A stretch of 18,408 nucleotides of DNA from positions 1 through 18,408 of the forward strand of contig JBJYWI010000078.1 of the NCBI GenBank assembly GCA_046259385.1. Direction: 5' to 3'. The stretch is from CAVWDI01 sp046259385 (GTDB lineage Bacteria; Chloroflexota; Anaerolineae; Anaerolineales; UBA4823). Of the stretch, positions 1 through 6,805 are shown in pieces (position 1 is the stretch's first letter; each line of letters starts with the position of its first letter). The position numbers were made by a program, and so were the translations under genes. The notes below the pieces were generated by a model, which was not told the DNA's origin, made no database searches, and worked only from the letters and a program-made list of their open reading frames with translations.

Positions 1-446
1 TAGCTGGATGTCTTACTCTTTCGATTATGACCTTACCCGTTTTTATCAGCACGGCGGAAGAAGCATTGCGAGTTGTACCAAGGTCCTTTAGAGTTGTTAG
101 TATTTCCTTAGGAGCCAGTCAATGGCAGACAATTTTGCGTATTGTGCTTCCCCAAGCCCAACCAGGAATTTTAACTGGCATCATACTTGGATTAGAAAGG
201 GCTGTTGGTGAAACGGCCCCCATTTTGTTTACAGCAGCAGCTTTTTTCTTGCCTCAACTACCAAATTCACCTTTTGATGCAACTATGGCGCTGCCTTATC
301 ATCTGTTTGTAATTTCTACACAGGTTCCTGGAATGCCTCTAAACCTACAATATGGCACAGCCCTTGTTTTGCTGGCATTTATCCTCGGAATGAATATCCT
401 CGCTACAGTTATCAGGTCAAGAGCGCGTGCAAAACGCCAGTGGTAA
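1..446 (+). CDS. pstA: Phosphate ABC transporter permease PstA, 3' part
   Basis: This is the C-terminal part of the inner-membrane permease of the high-affinity phosphate importer. The reading frame is already open at the window edge, with the first complete codon at position 3, so the true start lies upstream and the ATG at 27 is internal. The visible residues include the cytoplasmic EAA loop of ABC permeases (around EEALRVVPRSFR...LGASQWQTILRIVLP), which docks on the ATPase. It is followed by GERAVGETAP-like text and two hydrophobic helices, and the protein ends with a basic tail (RSRARAKRQW). The ATPase gene pstB starts 13 bases after the stop, and phoU follows, which is the usual pst operon order. 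I am sure of the family; only the N-terminal part is missing, because of the window boundary. Confidence 0.93.
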   Translation, partial: AGCLTLSIMTLPVFISTAEEALRVVPRSFRVVSISLGASQWQTILRIVLPQAQPGILTGIILGLERAVGETAPILFTAAAFFLPQLPNSPFDATMALPYHLFVISTQVPGMPLNLQYGTALVLLAFILGMNILATVIRSRARAKRQW

Positions 447-459
447 TTACCAGAATATT

Positions 460-1230
460 ATGGAAAAATTAATTATTGAAAGGTTATATCTAAAATATTC
501 AGATGGGGTAGAAGCATTGCGAAATGTGAATATGAAAATTCCTGCCAACAAAATAACTGTAATCTTTGGACCTTCTGGTGGAGGAAAATCTTCTTTGTTG
601 CGTATTATTAATCGATTAAATGATTTAGCTGATGTTGCCAGCTTAACAGGAAATGTTTTGTTAGCTGACAAAAATAATCAATTCACAAATATTCTAAACC
701 CAGATATTAATGTTATCAAATTACGCAGAAGGATAGGTATGGTTTTTGCGAGACCTGTGGTTCTTCCTTTAAATATTCGCAATAACATCACATATGGATT
801 AGAGATGGCGGGAGTAAAGGATAAAAAAAGTCTTGATAAATCTGTAGAGTCGTGTCTTCGACAAGCTGCTCTATGGAATGAAGTCAAAACACGCTTAAAT
901 GAACCTGCAAACACCCTTTCAGGTGGTCAACAACAACGCCTGTGCCTTGCTCGCAGTTTAGCACTTGAGCCAGAATTGATACTCCTTGATGAACCCACCT
1001 CAGGCTTGGACCCCATTTCAACTGGCTACATTGAAACGACATTACAGAACTTGAAACAGCAGTATACAATCATACTGGTTCCACATTCAGTTCAGCAAGC
1101 TGCCCGGACAGCAGATTACGCTGCATATTTCTTACAAGGTGATTTAATTGAACATGGTCCTGGTGATGAACTCTTTATTAATCCTCAGGATGAACGCACA
1201 TCAAATTATATTGAAGGTCGTTTTGGATAA
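460..1230 (+). CDS. pstB: Phosphate ABC transporter ATP-binding protein PstB (Q-loop variant)
   Basis: This is the cytoplasmic ATPase that powers phosphate uptake with PstA/PstC. I start it at the ATG at 460 (256 aa, a usual length) rather than at an upstream GTG at 427, which would overlap pstA. Visible motifs are Walker A GPSGGGKS (37-44), signature LSGGQ (153-157), Walker B LILLDE (173-178), the D-loop SGLD and the H-loop His209 (VPHS). The PstB-like stretch QQAARTADYAAYF follows the H-loop. One oddity is the place where ABC ATPases normally carry the Q-loop glutamine (FQ.P in PstB): here it reads MVFARP, with Ala97. The gene follows pstA closely and precedes phoU by 27 bases. It could be a PstB-like variant subfamily, but the pst context makes phosphate the most likely substrate. 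Confidence 0.93.
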   Translation: MEKLIIERLYLKYSDGVEALRNVNMKIPANKITVIFGPSGGGKSSLLRIINRLNDLADVASLTGNVLLADKNNQFTNILNPDINVIKLRRRIGMVFARPVVLPLNIRNNITYGLEMAGVKDKKSLDKSVESCLRQAALWNEVKTRLNEPANTLSGGQQQRLCLARSLALEPELILLDEPTSGLDPISTGYIETTLQNLKQQYTIILVPHSVQQAARTADYAAYFLQGDLIEHGPGDELFINPQDERTSNYIEGRFG

Positions 1231-1257
1231 TATGGAATAATCCCCTGGAGGTAACGA

Positions 1258-1947
1258 ATGTCCTCAAGAGTACAGCTTGATAAAAAAATCCGCAATTTGC
1301 TGGATGAAATCCTTATTATGGACAGCATGGTAGAAAATGCGACACTGGAAGCAGTTGACGCATTAAAAAATCGCGATACCGAACTAGCGCTGAACGTTTA
1401 CACAAACGATAAAATTATCAACGACAAACGATTTAAATTAGAATATGACATAATCGTCACCATTGCTACAGTCCAACCGATAATGGCTGGCGATTTGAGA
1501 CTGATTGCTTCTATTCTTGAAATTGTTGGCGAGCTTGAAAGAATGGGCGATTATGCGAAAGGCATTGCAAAGATCTGCCTGAAAATCGGACAGCAACCCC
1601 ATGTAAAACCACTGATCGACATTCCCCGTATGGCAGATATTGCAGTGGATATGCTCCATAGGGCAATCGGTGCTTTTGTATCCCAGGATTCCGAGATAGC
1701 ACAATTAATCCCCAGGGATGATCAAAAAGTAGATGCTTTATACAATCAGGTTTACCGAGAGCTTGTGACAGTGATGTTAACAAATCCAAGGACAATCGAC
1801 CAGGCAAATATGCTCATGTGGGCAGCCCACAATCTTGAACGGTTAGCAGATCGGGTAACAAATATTTGCGAGAGGACCATTTTCGTAGCAACAGGGGATT
1901 TATTAGAACTTGCTGGTTCCGATGAAGAAATTAAGATTGAAGAATGA
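1258..1947 (+). CDS. phoU: Phosphate signalling/uptake regulator PhoU
   Basis: PhoU is a peripheral cytoplasmic protein that tunes the Pst transporter and, in many bacteria, PhoR signalling. The 229-aa length fits the family. It is all-helical and built of two repeated three-helix PhoU units. Each unit carries the acidic metal-cluster motif: ELERMGDYAKG (Glu94, Asp98) in the first and NLERLADRVTN (Glu194, Asp198) in the second. The ATG at 1258 is preceded by a strong GGAGG ribosome site (1247-1251). It is the last gene of the pst operon and is closed by a strong terminator. No two-component phoB/phoR pair is visible in the window. Confidence 0.95.
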   Translation: MSSRVQLDKKIRNLLDEILIMDSMVENATLEAVDALKNRDTELALNVYTNDKIINDKRFKLEYDIIVTIATVQPIMAGDLRLIASILEIVGELERMGDYAKGIAKICLKIGQQPHVKPLIDIPRMADIAVDMLHRAIGAFVSQDSEIAQLIPRDDQKVDALYNQVYRELVTVMLTNPRTIDQANMLMWAAHNLERLADRVTNICERTIFVATGDLLELAGSDEEIKIEE

Positions 1948-1967
1948 ATCTAATTTTTATTTAAATT

Positions 1968-2001
1968 AAAAATCTGTGCATTATCTGAGGCACAGATTTT
2001 T
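1968..2001 (+). terminator. Rho-independent terminator after phoU
   Basis: The 12-base arms AAAAATCTGTGC (1968-1979) and GCACAGATTTTT (1990-2001) are perfectly complementary around a 10-base loop. The right arm ends in a T run, and the left arm begins with an A run, so the hairpin could also stop transcription from the other strand. It separates the pst operon from the accessory cassette. Confidence 0.85.
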
Positions 2002-2092
2002 GCTAACTGCAATAATAATACTAATTATATGAAATTAATCAGTTGCACACCAATATAAGTCAAGATAAACTATATAATTAAGTGAGGTGAAA

Positions 2093-2461
2093 ATGGACCC
2101 AGTGAAGATAATCCTTTATATTGCGGCTGCGATTATGATTTTTTTCGGCGTTCTGTTTATATGGGGCGCATTCAGCCCCACAGGTTCAACAGGCTGGATA
2201 CCGGTAGGGATCATCAGTGTGGCGATTGGGTTCGTGTTGATCTGGTTTGGGAGTCGACGTGCCAAACAAGCTGGTGCGGAAAGTTCTTCAGTCACTTACC
2301 AGGTTGATCTGCCAGGTAATGTAGAACTGGATCAATTGAAATGCCAATCATGTGGTGGTGCGATTACAACCGACAATATTGAGATGGTCGCGGGGGCGCC
2401 TGTAGTCAACTGCCCTTTCTGCGGCACTTCATACCAGTTAACTGAAGAACCGAAATGGTGA
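2093..2461 (+). CDS. Small two-TM membrane protein with C-terminal zinc ribbon
   Basis: I do not recognise a named family. The 122-residue protein has two hydrophobic helices (about 5-27 and 35-53) separated by a short Gly/Ser/Thr loop. A basic stretch (GSRRAKQ) implies that the rest is cytoplasmic. The C-terminal domain has two CxxC knuckles (Cys84/Cys87 and Cys107/Cys110) in the pattern CQSCGG...NCPFCG, typical of a zinc ribbon. I choose the ATG at 2093 because GAGGTGA sits just before it; a GTG at 2087 lies inside that ribosome site. It is the first gene of the strand-consistent cassette, with the Cys-Ala-tail protein 67 bases downstream. A role as a membrane partner or adaptor of that protein is inference only. 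Confidence 0.75.
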   Translation: MDPVKIILYIAAAIMIFFGVLFIWGAFSPTGSTGWIPVGIISVAIGFVLIWFGSRRAKQAGAESSSVTYQVDLPGNVELDQLKCQSCGGAITTDNIEMVAGAPVVNCPFCGTSYQLTEEPKW

Positions 2462-2485
2462 TCTATTGGTTACATTGAACTAAAA

Positions 2486-2513
2486 CCTATCACAATTATC
2501 TATAGGCTTTTTT
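2486..2513 (+). terminator. Possible weak terminator or attenuator
   Basis: A 5-bp stem, CCTAT (2486-2490) with ATAGG (2502-2506), is followed by a T run (2508-2513). It is flanked by A/T pairs with one bulged base. The stem is short, so it may only reduce read-through from the zinc-ribbon gene into the next gene. Confidence 0.3.
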
Positions 2514-2528
2514 ATTGCTGGAGAGTTT

Positions 2529-4214
2529 ATGAAAAAGTTATTCGTCAGCATAATTATTTTGAGCATTCTTCTGGTAATACCTGCCGCGGTTGCTGCCCAA
2601 ACCTATTTGTTCAGTCTGGATAAACTTGATGTTCACGTTTTTATTGATGAAGATGGAACATACGCAATTGATTACATCCTGTTGTTTACAAATGATCCAA
2701 GTGCCTCTCCAATTGATTATATTGATCTCGGTTTACCAAACTCTAACTTCGATATAAACCGTATAAGCGCGGAAATCAATGGGAAACCCGTGGCGGATAT
2801 TTCCAAAGGTGAATACCAGGGAACCGGATCCGGGGTTGCACTCGCATTAGCGCAGGATTCAATCCAACCTGGAGATACGGGAGAAGTGCATGTTTATATA
2901 GAAGGCATCAAAAAAGTATTGTATCCAGATAGTGATAATGAAGATTATGCCAGCGCTGTATTTTCTCCGGTATATTTCGGTTCTAAATTCGTCGAAGGTA
3001 ATACAGACATTTCTATGACATTCCACCTGCCGCCTGGCCTACTACCAGAAGAACCAAGATGGCATTCCGCCCCCCAGGGGTTCCCTACAGAACCTGAAAC
3101 CGGCGTTGATGGTGACGGCAGGATCACCTACTCATGGTCAAACACTCAAGCCTCAGGAGACCAACAGTACAAATTCGGAGCTTCTTTTCCTTCCAGATAC
3201 GTCGCTGAAGACAGTATTGTAAAATCGGATTCAAATTTTCTCAGCATGCTTGGGATTGGTACAGAGGCGATTTGCCCGCAAGTTTTTTGCTGCGGTTTTT
3301 TCTTCCTGGTAGCAGGCGGAATTTATTTGTCCTACCGGAACGCCAACCAGAGAAAACTCCAATATCTTCCACCTAAAATCGCGATTGAAGGACATGGAAT
3401 AAAGCGCGGTCTCACTGCAGTTGAAGCCGCAATTTTATTGGAACAACCGATGGAGAAGATATTGACAATGATTCTTTTTTCCACTATTAAAAAAGGCGTT
3501 GCTGTTGTCGAAAAACAGGACCCACTAACCCTGCAGATCAGCGACCCACTTCCAGAAGGGTTGTATAAATATGAAACGGATTTCCTAAAAGCCATGCAAT
3601 TAGAAAACAAGCATGAACGCAAGAAATCTATGCAGGATGGCATGATTGACCTCGTAAACAGCGTAGCAAAAAAAATGAAAGGTTTCAGCAGAAAGGAAAC
3701 CATTGTTTATTATGAAGATATTGTCAATCGCGCCTGGACCCAGGTTGAAACAGCAGAGACACCAGAAGTGAAAAGTGAGAAGTATGAAGAGAATATGGAC
3801 TGGACTATGCTCGATGACGAGTACGAGGAACGTACTAAGGATGTATTCCGCACAGGTCCGGTGTTCATTCCAACCTGGTGGCCAAGATATGACCCCGGTT
3901 ATGGTCGTCCAACTCCTTCTACACCGAAACCCGTAGGAGCTCCCCTTCCTTCCACCGGAAAACCTAGTCTGCCGCAGCTTCCTGGTTCTGTATTTGCCGC
4001 ATCGATTGTGAACAGAGTTCAGAACTTTTCAAGTGATGTTGTCGGTAACATAACCGATTTTACAAATGGCGTTACTCAAAAAACAAACCCCATCCCTGTA
4101 TCGAGCCGTGGACGTGGTGGCAGTGGTAGGAGTTTTACCAGCGGAGGATGTGCATGCGCGTGCGCGTGCGCTTGTGCAGGTTGCGCTTGTGCTTGTGCCG
4201 GGGGAGGAAGGTAG
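2529..4214 (+). CDS. DUF2207-like membrane protein with C-terminal Cys-Ala repeat tail
   Basis: The 561-aa protein has a clear signal peptide (MKKLF plus a hydrophobic run, likely cut after AAVAA near residue 23). An extracytoplasmic beta-rich domain follows (about 24-235). One TM helix (about 248-268) contains Cys249, Cys254 and Cys255, and positive residues after it (SYRNANQRK) put the remainder in the cytoplasm. A helical, winged-helix-like section lies around 293-345 (GLTAVEAAILLEQ...). Next come an acidic segment, a Pro-rich segment (about 460-485) and a Gly/Arg/Ser stretch. From residue 541 the tail reads (Cys-Ala)5-Gly-(Cys-Ala)3-Gly-Gly-Gly-Arg. The overall plan resembles DUF2207-type membrane proteins. 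The ATG at 2529 has GGAGAG upstream. The radical SAM gene begins 34 bases after the stop. I infer the tail is a substrate for that enzyme; a metal-binding tail is the main alternative. Confidence 0.85.
   Translation: MKKLFVSIIILSILLVIPAAVAAQTYLFSLDKLDVHVFIDEDGTYAIDYILLFTNDPSASPIDYIDLGLPNSNFDINRISAEINGKPVADISKGEYQGTGSGVALALAQDSIQPGDTGEVHVYIEGIKKVLYPDSDNEDYASAVFSPVYFGSKFVEGNTDISMTFHLPPGLLPEEPRWHSAPQGFPTEPETGVDGDGRITYSWSNTQASGDQQYKFGASFPSRYVAEDSIVKSDSNFLSMLGIGTEAICPQVFCCGFFFLVAGGIYLSYRNANQRKLQYLPPKIAIEGHGIKRGLTAVEAAILLEQPMEKILTMILFSTIKKGVAVVEKQDPLTLQISDPLPEGLYKYETDFLKAMQLENKHERKKSMQDGMIDLVNSVAKKMKGFSRKETIVYYEDIVNRAWTQVETAETPEVKSEKYEENMDWTMLDDEYEERTKDVFRTGPVFIPTWWPRYDPGYGRPTPSTPKPVGAPLPSTGKPSLPQLPGSVFAASIVNRVQNFSSDVVGNITDFTNGVTQKTNPIPVSSRGRGGSGRSFTSGGCACACACACAGCACACAGGGR
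4149..4211 (+). repeat. Cys-Ala dipeptide repeat tail (coding repeat)
   Basis: This stretch encodes residues 541-561: five Cys-Ala units, one Gly, three Cys-Ala units, then Gly-Gly-Gly-Arg and the stop. Both Cys codons (tgt, tgc) and all four Ala codons (gca, gcg, gct, gcc) are mixed. The protein pattern is therefore exact while the DNA repeat is not, which argues for selection on the amino-acid sequence rather than recent slippage. Confidence 0.9.
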
Positions 4215-4248
4215 TGCTGTTTAGAATTCGAGTGTGACAAAAATTCAG

Positions 4249-5595
4249 ATGAATCGCTTAATTTCAACCCTTAAGAATAGATTGCGAAATCCACATTCGG
4301 ACTTTGCAAAACCTGGTTTGTTTCACTACCGAAGGGAAAATATCGGTGAATCGTCCAGGATTCACCTCCGTATTGACGGTGACAATACCGGCATACTAAT
4401 TATTAATGCTAATAGAGTTATGCACTTGAACCCCACTGCTTCCTTTATGGCTAGGTTAATTTTGGAAAACACCTCCACTGAGACCGCCTTGCATTTGATC
4501 AGGTCCCGCTACAAAGTCACACAGGATCAGGCATATTCAGACTTTACTCATTTTCAGGACCAGATAGATGAATTAATCCGCCCAGATGGTGTCTGTCCTA
4601 TACATGACCTCGATCTGGAGATATCTCCTCCTTTTCATATTCAACCGTCCGCTCCTTACAGGATGGACCTAGCACTTACATACCGGTGCAATAACGATTG
4701 CCCTCATTGTTATAACGCCCGTCCAAGAAATTTTAAGGAATTAGATACACGAGATTGGAGGCAGATCATAAATCAACTCTGGGAGATTGGAATTCCGCAC
4801 ATTGTCTTTACCGGAGGAGAGCCTACTTTGCGGGCGGATATATTTGAACTGATCTCAGAGTCAGAGAATATTGGTCAGATTACAGGTATAAATACCAATG
4901 GACGCCGGCTGCGCGATAAAGATTACATTCAGAAACTTGTAGATGCCGGACTTGATCATGTCCAGATAACCCTCGAATCACATAGTCCAGTTATACACGA
5001 TCAAATGGTTGCATCCAGAGGTGCATGGAAACAAACTGTGGAAGGGATCAAAAACGCCTTGGACAGCCCACTTTATGTTATGACCAACACCACGCTTTTA
5101 CAACCTAACAGTGTAGATCTCACAAAAACAATTAATTTTCTATCGAAATTAGGCGTCCCCACAATTGGTATGAATGCGCTTATCTACGCAGGCAAAGGAA
5201 AGAGTGTTCACAGTGGGATAGATGAAAACGAATTAGGCCCTCTTCTGGAAGTTGCCCGTACGCTAACCAGGGACAACAATCAAAAATTGATTTGGTACAC
5301 CCCTACCCAATACTGTAATTTTGATCCCGTTCAAATGGAACTGGGTGTTAAAGGTTGCACTGCCGCTCGTTACAACATGTGCATTGAACCGGATGGCAAT
5401 GTACTTCCGTGCCAATCATATTACACACCACTTGGAAACATCCTCTCTGACGATTGGGATTCAATCTGGAACCATGAACTTGCGATATCTTTGCGGGAAC
5501 GGAAAAATCTTCCATTCAAATGCAATCAATGCGCGTTATTATCAGAATGTGGAGGTGGTTGTCCACTTTATTACCAGCATGTAAGTGACAACTGA
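4249..5595 (+). CDS. Radical SAM/SPASM enzyme with N-terminal PqqD-like domain
   Basis: The enzyme is predicted to use S-adenosylmethionine and Fe-S clusters to modify a peptide or protein. Residues about 35-112 look like a PqqD-type RiPP recognition domain (ILIINANRVMHLNPTASFMARLIL, then a helical pair). The radical SAM cluster motif CNNDCPHC (Cys147, Cys151, Cys154) follows, with GGEP at 189-192. The C-terminal SPASM region has Cys370, Cys378 and Cys388 around IEPDG, then CxxC-x5-C-x3-C (Cys425, 428, 434, 438). Seven auxiliary cysteines suit two extra clusters. I choose the ATG at 4249 over a GTG at 4234 because the N-terminus then aligns without gaps to that of the next gene (MNRLISTLKN versus MQNIINSIKK). 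The likely substrate is the Cys-Ala tail of the upstream protein; this is inferred from adjacency and fold. Confidence 0.9.
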   Translation: MNRLISTLKNRLRNPHSDFAKPGLFHYRRENIGESSRIHLRIDGDNTGILIINANRVMHLNPTASFMARLILENTSTETALHLIRSRYKVTQDQAYSDFTHFQDQIDELIRPDGVCPIHDLDLEISPPFHIQPSAPYRMDLALTYRCNNDCPHCYNARPRNFKELDTRDWRQIINQLWEIGIPHIVFTGGEPTLRADIFELISESENIGQITGINTNGRRLRDKDYIQKLVDAGLDHVQITLESHSPVIHDQMVASRGAWKQTVEGIKNALDSPLYVMTNTTLLQPNSVDLTKTINFLSKLGVPTIGMNALIYAGKGKSVHSGIDENELGPLLEVARTLTRDNNQKLIWYTPTQYCNFDPVQMELGVKGCTAARYNMCIEPDGNVLPCQSYYTPLGNILSDDWDSIWNHELAISLRERKNLPFKCNQCALLSECGGGCPLYYQHVSDN

Positions 5596-5650
5596 TGACT
5601 CCCTGTATTTAAATTATTATTGATATACACAATCAAATCTGGGACGGAAA

Positions 5651-6805
5651 ATGCAAAATATTATTAATTCCATCAAGAAATCATTTTCACCGGAAAAAAT
5701 TGTTCAACCGGGGATATACCAGTATTTATCACCGGGTGATGATCCTAGAAATTATAGGTTGCATTTAAGAGTCGAAGACGATGGTAATGGCATCCTGATA
5801 ATTAATGCCAGCACAATCCTGCACTTAAACCAGACAGCAACAGAATATGCTTATTTTTTGATAAATAACGCATCTCCGGAAATTGTTGCCAAACACATCT
5901 CCAGAAGATACAAAGTTCAACCAGCTGTTGCCAAACAAGATTATCTGGATCTGTCTGAAAGAATACAGGATCTCATCAATACTCCTGACCTTGACCCTGT
6001 TACTTTTCTGGATATGGAGCGCGTAGTGCCATTTAGCGGACATATCTCCGCTCCTTATAGGTTGGATTGTGCTATAACATACCGGCTTCCAGGTCAGGAC
6101 GATCCCAAATCTGCTCCAACTGAAAGAGTGAAAAAAGAATTGGACACATCTGAATGGATAAAGATAATTGACAAAGCCTGGTCAATCGGTATACCGCATA
6201 TTGTCTTTACCGGAGGTGAACCAACCTTGCGGGATGACCTTCCGGTGCTATTGCAACAAACTGAGAATAATGGTCAGGTGTCAGGTTTGTTAACTAATGG
6301 AATTCGCCTTTCAGAACCTGCATATTTGAAAGATTTATTGCTGACCGGACTTGATTATGTGATGATTGTTTACAGTGATAAAAAAGAAGTAAGAGACGGA
6401 CTGCAGGCTTGTTTAAAGGAAGATTTATTTGTGTCCGTTCATTTAACCCTTAAGGAAGGCAATTTCGAAACTATTTCTCGCCATATTGAGGAATTTCAGA
6501 AAGTTGGAGTAAAAGGAATTTCCCTCAGTGCCCATAAACAAAATCTTACCTCGAGACTTGAAATTTTGCGCAACAAGATTGCGGAACTCCAGCTAGATTT
6601 GATATGGAACCTTCCGGTTCCTTATTCATCTCTGAACCCAATAGAATTTGAAACAGATTTCAAAGGAAAAATATCCGGAGAAGGAAAAGGGTGGCTCTAT
6701 ATTGAGCCTGATGGAGATGTCTTACCCGCACAGGATATTAATCATGTTTTAGGTAACTTCCTTGAAGATGATTGGGGGATTATCTGGAAAGGTCAAAACA
6801 ATTGA
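5651..6805 (+). CDS. Cysteine-free radical SAM-like paralogue with PqqD-like domain
   Basis: This 384-aa protein is a clear paralogue of the preceding enzyme. It has the same N-terminus, a PqqD-like region (about 35-112, ILIINASTILHLNQTATEYAYFL), the same APYR.D..ITYR lead-in, PHIVFTGGEPTLR (GGEP at 188-191) and IEPDG.VLP near the end. All three radical SAM cysteines are replaced in a gapless alignment (Leu146, Asp150, Lys153). The SPASM positions are also gone (Tyr350 and Ala360 stand where Cys378 and Cys388 are in the paralogue), and the protein stops before the CxxC...C block. It cannot hold the usual clusters, so radical chemistry is very unlikely. The frame is clean and the rest is conserved, so it looks like a maintained non-catalytic partner, perhaps for binding substrate. 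It starts at ATG 5651 after GGGACGG. Confidence 0.85.
   Translation: MQNIINSIKKSFSPEKIVQPGIYQYLSPGDDPRNYRLHLRVEDDGNGILIINASTILHLNQTATEYAYFLINNASPEIVAKHISRRYKVQPAVAKQDYLDLSERIQDLINTPDLDPVTFLDMERVVPFSGHISAPYRLDCAITYRLPGQDDPKSAPTERVKKELDTSEWIKIIDKAWSIGIPHIVFTGGEPTLRDDLPVLLQQTENNGQVSGLLTNGIRLSEPAYLKDLLLTGLDYVMIVYSDKKEVRDGLQACLKEDLFVSVHLTLKEGNFETISRHIEEFQKVGVKGISLSAHKQNLTSRLEILRNKIAELQLDLIWNLPVPYSSLNPIEFETDFKGKISGEGKGWLYIEPDGDVLPAQDINHVLGNFLEDDWGIIWKGQNN

Noticed and set aside
2043..2078. Promoter TTGCAC...TATAAT before the zinc-ribbon gene
   Set aside because: The spacing is 24 bases, and the -10 is so close to the start codon that the transcript would barely include the ribosome site.
4076..4267. 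Minus-strand open frame with Ala/His/Gln repeats opposite the Cys-Ala tail
   Set aside because: It is a mirror of the repeat codons, has no ribosome site and crosses the boundary of two real genes.
6772..6801. A longer methyltransferase start, or a frameshift joining the cysteine-free paralogue to a lost C-terminal SPASM block
   Set aside because: The sequence after 6805 in all frames shows no CxxC...C block, so nothing is left to join. The TTG at 6802 has the better ribosome site and the stop overlap.
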